This document shows, in pieces, positions 12,424 through 25,176 of a stretch of DNA of 64,000 bases. The DNA comes from Episyrphus balteatus (lineage: Eukaryota > Arthropoda > Insecta > Diptera > Syrphidae). Both the position numbers and the translations under genes were made by a program. Each line of letters opens with the position of its first letter. Within the stretch, counting starts at the first letter, position 1. A model generated the notes under the pieces. The model had not been told where the DNA came from and did no database searches. It saw nothing but the letters and a program-made list of their open reading frames with translations. Where the stretch lies: NCBI RefSeq assembly GCF_945859705.1, contig NC_079136.1, positions 5,125,501 through 5,189,500 of the forward strand, read 5' to 3'.

Positions 12424-12599
12424 ACAGCTCAGCTCAGCTCACTTTACTTTAGCTCACCCAACAGCTCAGCTCAACCATCAGCTCAGCTGACTTTCAGCTC
12501 AGCTCAAATGAGCTGAGCTATGGTACATAGCTCAAAAGTCAGCTAGCTCAAAATTTGAGCTGAGCTGTGAGCTGAGCTCAGCTCACTTTTGAGCTTTGT
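12424..12599. repeat. AGCTC-rich self-complementary arm, right
   Basis: Inverse counterpart of the array at 9515-9610 but longer, e.g. GAGCTGAGCTGTGAGCTGAG. It can also fold on itself. Confidence 0.8.
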
Positions 12600-12951
12600 A
12601 GCAACTCTGCAAGTTCCATATTGCTACTACTAGTGCTGAAGCACACACAATTCTCATAAAATAACCATATCGCACATTTTATGCTCAATTCATTTAGTTT
12701 CGTTAAGCGTATACCGTACGTTCTGAACCGCACAACATGTGTAAATTTCACAGAATAAATTGAAAACTACATGGACGCAAGGAGGATGAAAGAATTAATT
12801 TATTGTTCACTTGATAAAAATGTAAAAAAACGATGTGTGGATTAATTAATTTAATAATAGAAATTAAAAATATCAAATGAAATTCATTTACATATACTGA
12901 ATGAGAAGTATAACTTCAGTCGCGTGTACATGTGTACACACACTCTTTTTT

Positions 12952-14089
12952 TATAATAAAAATTGTATAGACTACTGAAATAATTTAGCCAAGTTAAGTC
13001 CTGGAACTATACTTACTAAATACGCTTAGCTTTTTGTGGCTCACAGTCACTACAAAAATTTTATAATTTTTAATTTTATAATTTTTAGTTTGATCTCCTT
13101 CGATTTTTTTCGAAAAATCTTTGTAGGTATCAGGATTAGGTGAATATAAACATTTCGATTTCTTTTCGAATATTTTCCGTTTTTTGACGTGATACCGTCT
13201 TATAAATCGATGAACCATGGCAGCCCCCACAAAAAAATGACGCCATTTTCTACAGTTCCAATCTCGCACTTTCGCAGTGTGGCAAAAATTTCAATTCAAA
13301 ATTAAAAATAAACTGTTAGAGATACAAAAATCTTCTATAGCTTATTTAAAAGATAATAAACTAAAGATGAATACATTTGAAGGATGTTAACAAATTCCAT
13401 CTTTAAATAGGGTAGATAGGGGTAAAACAAAATTGCAAAAAATTAGCAATGTAAAGAGTTGAATTTTTTTTTTAATCGATAGATAAATTCATTACAAGAC
13501 TGACAATAATATTGAAAAAAATTCTAAAAAATTTCAAAACCAAGTTGTAAATGGTTTTCTAAAACTAAAACATGAAATAGACCTTTGACGAAGTACTGAT
13601 TATAGGTAGGGGGCATTTTTTTGACTATTTGGAAAACTTCATTCGAAAGATAATAAAAAAATTTTAGGGTTCTCATACGGATTTTTTGAAAAACATCTAC
13701 TTTTTTGGGGTATTTTTGGGTGAGTTTTTATTTTTTTTTTTAATTTTTCGTAGCATTCAAAAAATCTCAAACTTATAAAGCATGTACTCTATGACCGTGC
13801 GCATACATGTGCAAGAAATTGGTATTTTAATTAACCGAATAACGGGAAAAACAAGTTTTTTTTGTCCAAAGTTTTTATACCGTTTTTAACAGTTTTTTAT
13901 TTTTATCTTTTTTTCTTCAACAGATAAATAAATTATTTAATTTATATTGTAGATAGGTAATAGACAGGACTATATCTGTGCAAAATTTCAATGAATTTTG
14001 TAAACACAATTTTGAGATAACGGTAAAATAAAGTTCTATTTTTAAACAGGCTATATCTTTTGAACTAGTGCAGAAAAAAATTGAGCATC
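12952..14089. other. Degraded repeat region
   Basis: Holds a 91-codon minus-strand frame (12994-13269) with no recognised domain. At 13408-13600 is a block (GGGTAGATAGGGGTAAAACA ... ATTTCAAAACCAAGTTGT) that is repeated in inverse orientation at about 60700-60890, marking an old dispersed repeat. Confidence 0.5.
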
Positions 14090-15850
14090 CTGATGTAGCC
14101 CAGGGAAATTAGTAAATTAAATCGCATTTTTCGCGGGACAAAATTTTTTTCATGGAATGTGTTCGGGTGGTTGTCCTTATCATAAAAGTCAATTTGTTGG
14201 GATAATTGGAGGTTGGGAACAGCCGCCATCTTGGAAAAGAGATTGGTATCGTTTTTATTGAATAGCTCCATTATTATTCATTTTAACAAAAACTGACAAA
14301 GGTAAGACTTATTAACAATAAAATTATCTAAAAAATCATATACAAAACAATTCCGTGAGTTGATTAAATAAAAATTTATAGTTGGTCAAAGTGCGTGTTT
14401 GTATCGCAAGGTTGGGGCAAAATGACATTTGTTCATATATCTGACGAACTTATGATTTGTTTGGATAATTCTGCAAAAATGAATTATAGTATTTATAATT
14501 ATCTATAAAATGAGACCACAATCGTTATTGTGACCATCATATTGTAGAAGTAATCTAACTCCGAAACTCTCCATGTACTAGGCAAAAGTGAGAAAAAAGC
14601 TAGTTTTTTGCTAGTAGGCCGAGCAAAATTTTGGGAGTAGAGGTACAACCAAAATATAAGTACGCAGTTTTGCAGCCATACGCGTCTTAATATCGATTTC
14701 AAATGTCTGACAACTCTAATTTTTTGCTTTATGCGGTTTTCGGGGGGTTAAATAACTTAAGTTTTCCACTTAATGTGAATGGGCTAAATTTATACTTTTT
14801 GAAATTATAAATATACAAGCTCGTGCTTTATTATTTTTCCTAAATCTAGACACCCCAATCTTGAGGATGTGACCAATAGAACTCAAGATATAAGCGGTTG
14901 ATGCGATTATGTTTTAGAGGTTTTTTTGTTTAGATTTTGTTTGTTTATTTGAATTGAAAAGCGTGATATGGTTAGTTAAAAAAGCTTATATCGTGAGTTC
15001 TATTAACCCGATCGCAGAGATTGAGGTGTCCAGATTTAGGAAAAATGATAGAGAATCAGCTTAAATATTTATAATCGGAAATAGTATAAATTTAGCCCAT
15101 TCACATTAAGTGGAAAACTTAAGTTATTTAACCCCCCGAAAACCGCATAAAGCAAAAAATTAGAGTTGTCAGACATTTGAAATCGATATTAAGACGCGTA
15201 TGGCTGCAAAACTGCGTACTTATATTTTGGTTGTACCTCTACTCCCAAAATTTGCTCGGCCTACTAGCAAAAAACTAGCTTTTTTCTCACTCTCTACTCC
15301 CAAAATTTTGCTCGGCCTACTAGCAAAAAACTAGCTTTTTTCTCACTTTTGCCTAGTACATGGAGAGTTTCGGAGTTAGATTACTTCTACAATATGATGG
15401 TCACAATAACGATTGTGGTCTCATTTTATAGATAATTATAAATACTATAATTCATTTTTGCAGAATTATCCAAACAAATCATAAGTTCGTCAGATATATG
15501 AACAAATGTCATTTTGCCCCAACCTTGCGATACAAACACGCACTTTGACCAACTATAAATTTTTATTTAATCAACTCACGGAATTGTTTTGTATATGATT
15601 TTTTAGATAATTTTATTGTTAATAAGTCTTACCTTTGTCAGTTTTTGTTAAAATGAATAATAATGGAGCTATTCAATAAAAACGATACCAATCTCTTTTC
15701 CAAGATGGCGGCTGTTCCCAACCTCCAATTATCCCAACAAATTGACTTTTATGATAAGGACAACCACCCGAACACATTCCATGAAAAAAATTTTGTCCCG
15801 CGAAAAATGCGATTTCATGCCCATATTTTGACTAATTTTCCTGAGCTAAT
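14090..15850. repeat. 1.76-kb palindrome (inverted repeat)
   Basis: The left arm (14090 to about 14900) is mirrored by the right arm (about 14985 to 15850); 14119 pairs with 15815. Identity is very high outside about 14795/15085 and falls toward the centre. The right arm is longer by a 55-bp tandem duplication at 15239-15348. The mirrored frames at 14065-14271 (minus) and 15663-15869 (plus) give the same peptide but have no known domain. Confidence 0.9.
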
Positions 15851-18371
15851 GATATTACCTTTTATTTGATATATCACACATAACTATACATTCACTAGAA
15901 GCTACACTTACGAAATACCTCAAAACACCTGTCGAGATCTGTTGATCATTAACAGCCACCAGTGTCGTGGGAAGTACCGTAATCTCAATTTCGAATATCG
16001 ACATGGTTGGCTTTAAAAAATTCTAACTTTTTTTCTAGGCATCCTAGAAATAAGATTGAAACTTCATATGAAAGGTGAAATTATAAGCTTTTACATGATA
16101 TACAATTTTTTATAGGTTTTCTAAAAAAAATTGATTCAATAGCGTGAGAAGATAAAATTATATGTTTGTTTTTGTTTTTTTTTTTATGAAAATTGATCGA
16201 GTTCAAATATTCTAGCTCTTTTTGTAGATGTCTAATAGACATGATTGATATATATATATTTTGAGCTGAGGCAATAAGCTTTCAGGTGGTATAAAATTTA
16301 TTATAGGTTGTTATATCAAAAAAAACGAAGTGATTTTTTCTTTTTTTTTCATAAGAAATGATTGTTTTTAATAAATTATTTTAATACTTTTTGCGCATTT
16401 TAAAAATTAAAAAATGGTTTTATTCTTTAGAAGAAAAAATTGGCTTTTTAATGGTCTAATTTTTTTTTGTAAGCTTTTAAAAAAAAAAATTCATGTAATG
16501 AGAAAAGAAAAAAGGTAATTTTTTTTAGCTTTTTCTTGTAAATTATAATTGTTTGAAATAAATAAACGCTTCAATTGACTCATTTTAAACAAAAGCACAC
16601 AACCTGTTTTCTTACGACGTTATCACGTAAAATTATCGTCCGTAAACCGACTTTACAGACAACCTCTTTTTTTTAAATTTTGAATTATTTTTGTATTATT
16701 CACTACGACTTCATACTAACTATAAAAGACGGAAAGCTAGCTGCAAATTTTCAACCACACTCGGTGGTTTTTAATATGTTTTAATTGAAATGAGTAGGTA
16801 CATGAAAGAAAGAGTAAACCAGAATCTGTCAAAAAACCAAAGCGAAAGACAAAAAGTTGTTAGAAATCTCTATAATTTTCAATGGGTTTTAATTGTGTTT
16901 GGTATGGTGATTGCCTTACTATACTTTCAAAATCTGTTTAATACCTAACTCAAAGTAGAATTATATTTTAACAAAGTGTTGCATTGTACAAACATGGTAA
17001 AAACAAATAGAATCTATTTTAAATTCAGCAGATTTCTGCATGGGTTCTTACTCTCTCATCATGAACTTGTTAATTTCTGGCATCTAAACAACCATCTCCT
17101 GTAGAATATCTATGCCAAAAGAAAAAGAATCCTTTAAAATTTAGTTAAACAATCTTTTATTTTTGTTTAATATTTTAATTTCAATAAAATTGCACATAGA
17201 ATTAATGAGAAATAATTTCATTCCTACAAAATACACTTAATTTTTTTTTAAGAAAATTTTTAATGAAATGAAATTTTGATTGATTTTGTTATATTTATAA
17301 AAATAATTTTAAAAAAATTGAAAATCTTCAATCGGTTTTTTCAAAAAGCAAAAATTTGTATATAATTTTGTTCAAACATTAAACAAAAAAAATACAATTT
17401 TGTCATTCTTAATGAATATTTATCAAACCTTAAAAATTAAATTTCAGAAAAATCATAAATTAATTTTTAAAATATAGATTTTTCGAAAAAAATGAAATAA
17501 AAATCCAAAAATTAATTAGTTTTGTCAAAAAAAGACATATTACCTCGAACAACGGGAAACATTTATTATTATACGAAAAATTAAATAAATAAATGCGAAT
17601 ACTTTAATTTTAAACAACAGCTAACTTTTTCTCCTAGATTGTTTAAAGATTGTAAAAAAAACTTTTTTTTTTTTGAAAAATATATGTATTTTTTGAAATG
17701 TTTTTTTTTTTTTTGTGGGTCAAATAATGTTTTTTTTAAGCATTTCATCCTTATTTATTTTGATGTTTTAAAATTGTACATACCTATTTAGAAAAATATA
17801 TTTTTTATAATTCATCAATGTTAATCGTTGTTTTGAAATTAATCTTTTTTTTTAATATTATAAATAAATTTGTCCGAATTATTGTACAAAAATGAGATCT
17901 CTAAACATAAATTATATTCTTAGTAAGAGTACCAGAGACAACCTATAGATTATAAGAATTTTGTTCCTTATACAAAATATCTTGTTATTTAGTTTTTAAG
18001 TAAGAAGGTTTCGAATAAATATCGTCTAAAAAATTCAAAGACTTTGTTTTTTTCTTTGGATATAACTTTCTTAAAAATAATATCGCATCGGCCAGAGTTA
18101 CTGAAGGTCAGCAAACGGATAACCATTTTCAACAGAAACATCCTGTAAAACTCACTATTAATTGTTTTGCCTTTTTTAAGGTAGTTAATTGAAAATGCTA
18201 ATAATGTTTTCTTTCAAATATAAGTACGTTGTTGCATTTTTGCTGCTACCCAATTCAAATGACTGCTGATTTGATTCCGGAGTAAAGTGATAAATCTATG
18301 TTTCACTCTCCATTCTATCACATACCGATAGAAAAATTAATTTTTTAATTATAAAACAGAAAAACTTCAAA
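15851..18371. other. AT-rich intergenic stretch
   Basis: Long homopolymer-rich sequence with diverged repeats of the 'aggcatcctagaaataag' kind near 16030. No gene or defined element seen. Confidence 0.45.
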
Positions 18372-19393
18372 TACACTGAACCAAATCCTTACGTCAAAAC
18401 AACGAAAAAATTTGTTGAGCCAACGAAAATTTAATTAATTTTCAGCCGATGAAAAATTTAATTGGCTCAACGAAATGGCTTTCATACGTTAATGAAGAAC
18501 TTCATCAATCAACGAAAACTATAGTATTTTAATGAAATTTTTCATAAAATTTTTTGATCAAGAATTAATGAATTTTTATACATCATTTTACGAAATTTTT
18601 TCATCGATTAACATAAAATTTAACTAAGCACGGTGATATTTTTCGTTAGTCAATGTATTTTTTGATTAATTTATGAAAGGAACTTTCGTTAGCTAACGTA
18701 TTTTTCGTAAATTTTATGAATATTTTAATTAAATTACGAAAAAATATGCTTTAGCTTACGAAACCTTTCGTTGTATTAATTTTTTTTTTTAGTAGATTAT
18801 ACTTGCATTCTTTTCGTAGAATTACGAATTTTTTCGTTAACCTACGAAATTTTTCATTAATTTCATATAAAAAAAACCTGAAATTCAGAAAATCCGCTGA
18901 AAATTTTTAACCATAAAAAAACATATTTTGAATTTTTTAATAAATTGGCGTTTCGTCCCGCAAATATTTTTGAAGTTATACTTCTTATGGGAGGGTGGGT
19001 ATGAAAATTTACTTTTTGACAAGAATGTCAAAGGGATTATGACGCGATCACCCTGGGTAGCAGGGCTGTCGTTTCACCTTTAGAGTACGCAGTACTTTAG
19101 TATTTAAAAATGCAGTACGCCACAGTACGGCAAACATAAAACACACAACACGTAGCAAGTTACATGTTTCATGTGGCAAGTTGCATGTGGCAAGTTGTAT
19201 GTGGCAAGTTGCATGTGGCAAGTTGCATGTGGCAAGTTGTATGTGGCAAGTTGCGTGTGGCAAGTTGCCAGGGTTGCAAAAAGCTAACATTTCAGCTCAG
19301 CTCACAGCTCAGCTCAAATTTGAGCTAGGTACCATAGCTTAGCTCATTTGAGCTGAGCTGAAAGTGAGCTGAGCTGAAAGTGAGCGCCCCAAC

Positions 19394-20757
19394 TTCCAAC
19401 GCCTATATCTCGGAATTTTGAAAAAAAATGAAAAAAAAATGTTTGATGCCAAAAGGTAGCGGGGACTCTAACCTACATTTGGGTACAACTTCCATCCCTG
19501 TAGGTACACGCGTTCTCAAACCAGGAGAACTTAAAGGTAAAAAAAAAGTTAAGCCCGATTCTGAAAAAATAGGCATGATGTGGCGGTTTAACATGCAAAG
19601 CGATTTTTTAAAAATCTGACAATGTGCAAAGCGTAGGCCCATGACACAAGCTATCATTTGGCATCACTCCCAAAAATTGCTCTCAAGCGGCTTAGCTTCC
19701 AGGAGCGTTCAAAGATTCGGGGATTTTTCGAAAAAAAAAATTTACCCCAACTTTCAAACACGATTTTCTCGGAATTTTGAAAAAAATCGAAAAACCGGAT
19801 TATACCACTTTCGGGTAGCTGAGAATATAAGCTTTCATATGGCACCACTTCCCTGTCTCTAGATCAAAGCCTTCCAACGCCTATATCTCGGAATTTTGAA
19901 AAAAATGAAAAAAAATTTTTTGATGCCAAAAGGTAGCGGGGACTCTAACCTACATTTGGGTACAACTTCCATCCCTGTAGGTACACGCGTTCTCAAACCA
20001 GGAGAACTTAAAGGTAAAAAAAAAGTTAAGCCCGATTCTGAAAAAATAGGCATGATGTGGCGGTTTAACATGCAAAGCGATTTTTTAAAAATCTGACAAT
20101 GTGCAAAGCGTAGGCCCATGACACAAGCTATCATTTGGCATCACTCCCAAAAATTGCTCTCAAGCGGCTTAGCTTCCAGGAGCGTTCAAAGATTCGGGGA
20201 TTTTTCGAAAAAAAAAATTTACCCCAACTTTCAAACACGATTTTCTCGGAATTTTGAAAAAAATCGAAAAACCGGATTATACCACTTTCGGGTAGCTGAG
20301 AATATAAGCTTTCATATGGCACCACTCCCCTGTCTCTAGATCAAAGCCTTCCAACGCCTATATCTCGGAATTTTGAAAAAAATGAAAAAAATTTTTTTGA
20401 TGCCAAAAGGTAGCGGGGACTCTAACCTACATTTGGGTACAACTTCCATCCCTGTAGGTACACGCGTTCTCAAACCAGGAGAACTTAAAGGTAAAAAAAA
20501 AGTTAAGCCCGATTCTGAAAAAAAAGGCATGATGTGGCGGTTTAACATGGAAGGCGATTTTTTAAAAATCTGATAATGTGCAAAGCGTAGGCCCATGACA
20601 CAAGCTATCATTTGGCACCACTCCCAAAAATTGCTCTCAAGCGGTTTAGCTTCCAGGAGCGTTCAAAGATTCGGGGATTTTTCGACAAAAAAATTTACCC
20701 CAACTTTCAAACGCGATTTTCTCGGAATTTTGAAAAAAGTCGTAAAACCGGATTGTA
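19394..20757. repeat. 477-bp satellite, about 2.9 units
   Basis: Units begin at 19394, 19872 and 20349. The first and last units carry the same private variants as the first and last units of the array at 9619-11938. Confidence 0.95.
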
Positions 20758-20824
20758 CCTGATTTTTTTTATGACTAAAAAAGAAATATTTTACTAAAAA
20801 AAATAGAAATATATTTACTATTAA

Positions 20825-21057
20825 CCCTAGAAAGATAATCTACGTCTGTAAGACGTATGGCGTGTAAAGAACTGTTTTATCTAATTCAATTCAAATTTCT
20901 GGGTTTTTGTTAAATTGATTTCATTTATTATATCACTTCTTTAAAATAATCTAAGTAATGAGTTAAATAAATATGACAAAAAGTGTTAACATAAGACCAA
21001 AAATCTTTTTTAGAATCATACGTCTCTGAGACGTATATTATGATTATCTTTCTAGGG
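20825..21057. mobile_element. piggyBac-type MITE, copy 2
   Basis: Same 233-bp element as at 12004, flanked by TTAA at 20821-20824 and 21058-21061. It was carried along inside the composite element rather than inserted independently. Confidence 0.92.
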
Positions 21058-22314
21058 TTAAAAAAACCAAGAGAAAGATCACGAAAAATTATCTGTTTTA
21101 TTTATAAAAATATCCATGTGTTAAAATAATTCCATTAATAACTAGAACCAAACATCTTGAGCTATGGTGTTTTATAAAAGTTTAAAATATCTTCATATTT
21201 CATTATACTTTCCAAATAAAAATCAATGTATCCTCTCACCCATCACAGCTCAGCTCAGCTCACTTTACTTTAGCTCACCCAACAGCTCAGCTCAACCATC
21301 AGCTCAGCTGACTTTCAGCTCAGCTCAAATGAGCTGAGCTATGGTACATAGCTCAAAAGTCAGCTAGCTCAAAATTTGAGCTGAGCTGTGAGCTGAGCTC
21401 AGCTCACTTTTGAGCTTTGTAGCAACTCTGCAAGTTCCATATTGCTACTACTAGTGCTGAAGCACACACAATTCTCATAAAATAACCATATCGCACATTT
21501 TATGCTCAATTCATTTAGTTTCGTTAAGCGTATACCGTACGTTCTGAACCGCACAACATGTGTAAATTTCACAGAATAAATTGAAAACTACATGGACGCA
21601 AGGAGGATGAAAGAATTAATTTATTGTTCACTTGATAAAAATGTAAAAAAACGATGTGTGGATTAATTAATTTAATAATAGAAATTAAAAATATCAAATG
21701 AAATTCATTTACATATACTGAATGAGAAGTATAACTTCAGTCGCGTGTACATGTGTACACACACTCTTTTTTTATATTCAGCTCAACTTAAATAGATTTT
21801 TAAACAAAAACCTAATGTGAACTATATCCAGCAAGATTAAATTTTTAATCATTAAAACAGAAATGCACCCAAGTCAACGTTTTTTTTTGTAAGGCAACCA
21901 TTTTTTTTCGTTAACTGATGTATTTTTTCAAAAGCCGATGTAATATTTCATTAGTATATGAAGAATTTTCATAAGTTTATGAAGATTTTCGTTAGTTAAT
22001 GTTGAATTTCATAAGTTAATGAATTTTTTCGTTACTTAATTAAAACTTTGATAAAGTAAGGAAAAATTCTTATTTTTATTCTTTAAAATGAGTATGAAAT
22101 TTTTCGTTAATTGATAAATCTTTTCATTAAATTGGATTTTTTGGCACTAAAAAGGGAGAAAAGTGTATGAAACGTTTTCATTAATTGATGAAGGTTTTCA
22201 TATTACGAAAAATTACATATTTTCGTTGAGCCAACGAAAGTTTCGTTGGGCCAACGAAAATGTAGTGCATTAAACGATTTTCGTAATTTTACGAAATTTA
22301 TTATTTTCAGTGTA

Positions 22315-23242
22315 GCTTTTCGTGTTACCGACAAGTTACTGGTTCTATTGTCTATGCCATTTCACTTGCTCGTTTAGCAAAAAAATTTTTTTGGATTTTT
22401 AACTACTCCTTCTACTCCTTCGTCTTCGGTGTACGAACATTTTAAAAATTTCTACACTTAAACACATGCAGTTTATAATTGGCATGCAATTTTGACAGGT
22501 GTTTTATGAAATTTTCCAGCAATTTACTTTATATTTAAAAACCTAAAATATCCTTAAAAATATTAAAAAAAACACTTTTTATACTCCATGAAATACTTTA
22601 TTCTCCATTCATCAAGTTTAAACTGTCAAATTTGATTTCAATAAAGTTACCATTTTTCAAAAAGGGGTCAAATAACTTCAAATGATTAATGTTGAAGTCA
22701 CTTGACTTTACTCCAACTCTTTAAATAAAATGTATAAGTAGTTCTTCAAAAATTTTCCAATATACACAAATTTTTTTTTATCGTTGAAAAACTTCAAGAA
22801 CTGCCTTAAGCTATGTATAAATAAAAAACTTGATTCGGATTAAAGTTAATATCAAAGGTCAATTGACATTGTCCATCAAAAGAAAAGGTAGAAAAAAAAA
22901 AATATCATTTCACACCTCCACAATAGAATTTCAACCCTCAACCCTAACCTTTACCTATTTGAACTTTTTTTTCCATATCCTTACAAATCCTTCTTAATAT
23001 TTACTGTCCATACACGAGTCACAGAATTGTATCTTTAAGGCAAGGCAACACTAGGTTTAGGTTAAATATGAATGACACGTGTATTGGAAAAAAAATTTTT
23101 TCTTAATTAATATGTATTTTGTATATTTGTATGCGAAATAGGACTCCAACTCTAATAAATCACATTTAATTAAGAAATTAAGATAAGAAAAAGACACAAA
23201 TAGAATTCGAAACTTTTTCTAATCAATAAAGTAGGTACACCC
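22315..23242. other. AT-rich intergenic stretch
   Basis: No long frame, TIR pair or splice structure recognised. Confidence 0.4.
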
Positions 23243-23436
23243 ATTAACACCATAGCCGTATTTAGGGGGGGGGGGGGTTTTGGGGGTTTAACCCCCCCGA
23301 AATTTTTTTTTCAGAAAATCAAAAGATATAGTATAAAAAAATACCTATAAGTCTAATATTTGCAGTACTAAATGGTTTGTTTTTGTATTTTAGTAATTTA
23401 ATTACCTATCTGAAAATCTCGGGTTGGGGTCAAAAT

Positions 23437-23597
23437 TCTGCTTTCAAAATTCTGCTTTACAAAATTCTGCTTTCAAAATTCTGCTTTTCATAATTCTGTT
23501 TTTCAAAATTCTGCAAAAAATTAAAAAAGGGTTTGGAAAATGTTAAAAAGCGCGCGCTTTTTAACATTTTCCAAACCGTTCTTTATTTTTTTGCAGA
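23437..23597. repeat. Short tandem repeat plus perfect 48-bp palindrome
   Basis: Six CAAAATTCTGCTTT-like units (about 23432-23518) lead into a perfect 24+24 bp palindrome at 23530-23577, centred on GCGC|GCGC. Imperfect pairing continues outward to about 23512 and 23597 through CTGCAAAAAA/TTTTTTGCAG. The palindrome has no loop. Confidence 0.9.
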
Positions 23598-24144
23598 CTT
23601 CTGTAAAATCATCTTCTTGAAAAATTATCTGCTTATTTGATTACTTACCTACATAATTTGTTATTCTTTGAATGTATATTAATTTTCTTTTTATAAATAA
23701 ATAAATTTGAAAAAATTAAGAACAGGTTTTTAATACTAAACATTTCCGAAAATAATTCAAAATTTTTTAAAAGGAATATTTTGTATCAAACAACCGATGG
23801 GTTCCAATAAGTTATAGATTTTATTTGAAAAATATTTGCGACACTCAAATAAAAAAATTTGGGAAAGTACCAATGTTGAATTACATTGTTTTTCTTTAGT
23901 CAGCGCATATGCTATAAAAAAAAACAGAGAGTACCTATGGAAAATTTTTCGTTATATTTTTAGCTTTCTATTTATCAAATTGTTTCAAATTAGAAAATTA
24001 GCTCATGCCAAACAACTTGAATTAAAATTTTTAATTTTAAGTATTCCCGATTTAATTTAGAACTAAATTGATATAATAGAATATTTCAATTTTTTGCTAC
24101 AAAATTTTAGTGGGAGAAAAATTTAATTTTTCAATGTTTTTATA

Positions 24145-24684
24145 CACTTAGGAGCAAAAAAATGGAATCAAATTTTGCGTTCTGTAAAAACGATATTTGG
24201 TCGTGAAGTAATCGACATACATGAATGTTAATGGTACCATTGAAAAGCTTGAAACAAAAGCTTTAATTCAATGCTAAGAACTCAAAAATCCGTTCGTTGG
24301 TTCCATCCATCCAACATATATGAATTATGTAAGGAAAAAAAAAAAACTGAAATTAAAACACAAATTATCTGGAAAATTTAACATTTAAAAAAAATTAAGT
24401 GCAATTCATTGACAGACAACGCTAATACTATCGTTGAAAAAAAAAGACTGTAATTGAAACAGAGTATCTGGAAAATTTAACATTAAAACAAAATGAAGTG
24501 CAATTTATTGACAGATAGCGGTAACACTATCGTATGCATTGTTATGTTTTTACCAACAATTCAAAGTAAAAAATACAAGCTTTAAAATGAGACCATGAGA
24601 CTTTGAATAAAAATATTTTATCCATGGCAATTTTTGTTTTAATATAATATAATTTATTTGATTCCGTTTTTTTGCTCCTAAGTG
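24145..24684. mobile_element. Tc1/mariner-type non-autonomous element
   Basis: The termini CACTTAGGAGCAAAAAAA and the inverse match over about 28 bp with one difference. TA (within TATA) flanks both ends at 24143-24144 and 24685-24686, as expected for the Tc1/mariner superfamily. A roughly 100-bp internal tandem duplication (ATCTGGAAAATTTAACATT blocks) is present. There is no transposase frame. Confidence 0.82.
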
Positions 24685-25025
24685 TATATAAAATTGTGCG
24701 AAATAATTTTTTGTATAAAGCCTAATAATGGTTCAAATTTATTTCTTCAAAAAAATTTTCTTGCTCGCTAACGCTCGCAATTTATATCAAACAACTTATC
24801 ACTCCTTGTACCAATTTAAACTAGAGATGCCGCCGAATATTCGGCCATTTTATATTCGTTACATTCTTAAATTCTTCTACGGTAAGCAGAGCTATTTTAA
24901 ACTTTTAACTATGAAATTCTCTCCTAAAAAATACTTAAAAAGGATATTGACAAGTTTTTCGCTCTGACACAGTTCTAATGACCATTTTCTTTAGCGGAAT
25001 TAAGAATCGACTGCAGTTACATCTA

Positions 25026-25176
25026 AGGCGTGTTTTTTCTACAACTCAGTAGCTACTCATTTTTTTATTTTATTCGAAAAACAATAAAAACAAATACTTA
25101 CTTGTGTAATTTTTATTATTGTTTTGCGAATAAAATCAAAAATGAGTAGCAACTGAGTAATAGAAAAAACACACCT
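25026..25176. mobile_element. Hairpin MITE nested in the hAT element
   Basis: AGGCGTGTTTTTTCTA at the left is mirrored by TAGAAAAAACACACCT at the right with one mismatch. Pairing continues inward through CTCAGTAGCTACTCATTTTT and its near-inverse. It is about 151 bp, almost all stem. Confidence 0.7.

Larger units (their letters stand above)
9191..12951. mobile_element. Composite satellite-bearing element, copy 1
   Basis: Bases 9191-12951 match 18966-21776 almost exactly and the match stops abruptly on both sides, so this is a discrete unit. The order is TGAAGTTATACTTCT near the left end, a 14-bp tandem repeat, an AGCTC-rich arm, five 477-bp satellite units, a piggyBac-type MITE, an inverse AGCTC-rich arm, a unique stretch, then AGAAGTATAACTTCA near the right end. 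The last 40 bases (GTGTACATGTGTACACACAC then CTCTTTTTT) resemble the start of the family A copy at 49257. No transposase is visible, so it is presumably non-autonomous. Confidence 0.85.
18966..21776. mobile_element. Composite satellite-bearing element, copy 2
   Basis: Nearly identical to 9191-12951. The coordinate offset is 9775 on the left and 8821 at the piggyBac MITE; the 954-bp difference equals two 477-bp units. It lies inside the element at 18374-22312. ATAT occurs on both flanks and may be a short target duplication. Confidence 0.85.
18374..22312. mobile_element. CACTGAA-terminated TIR/foldback element carrying composite copy 2
   Basis: Starts CACTGAA (18374) and ends TTCAGTG (22312), with the dinucleotide TA directly outside both ends (18372-18373, 22313-22314). 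The arms (about 18400-18860 and 21890-22300) are filled with TTTTCGTTAAT/ATTAACGAAAA-like units and share inverse GTTGAGCCAACGAAA blocks. The composite element 18966-21776 interrupts it. Without that insertion the element would be about 1.1 kb and non-coding. Confidence 0.65.
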
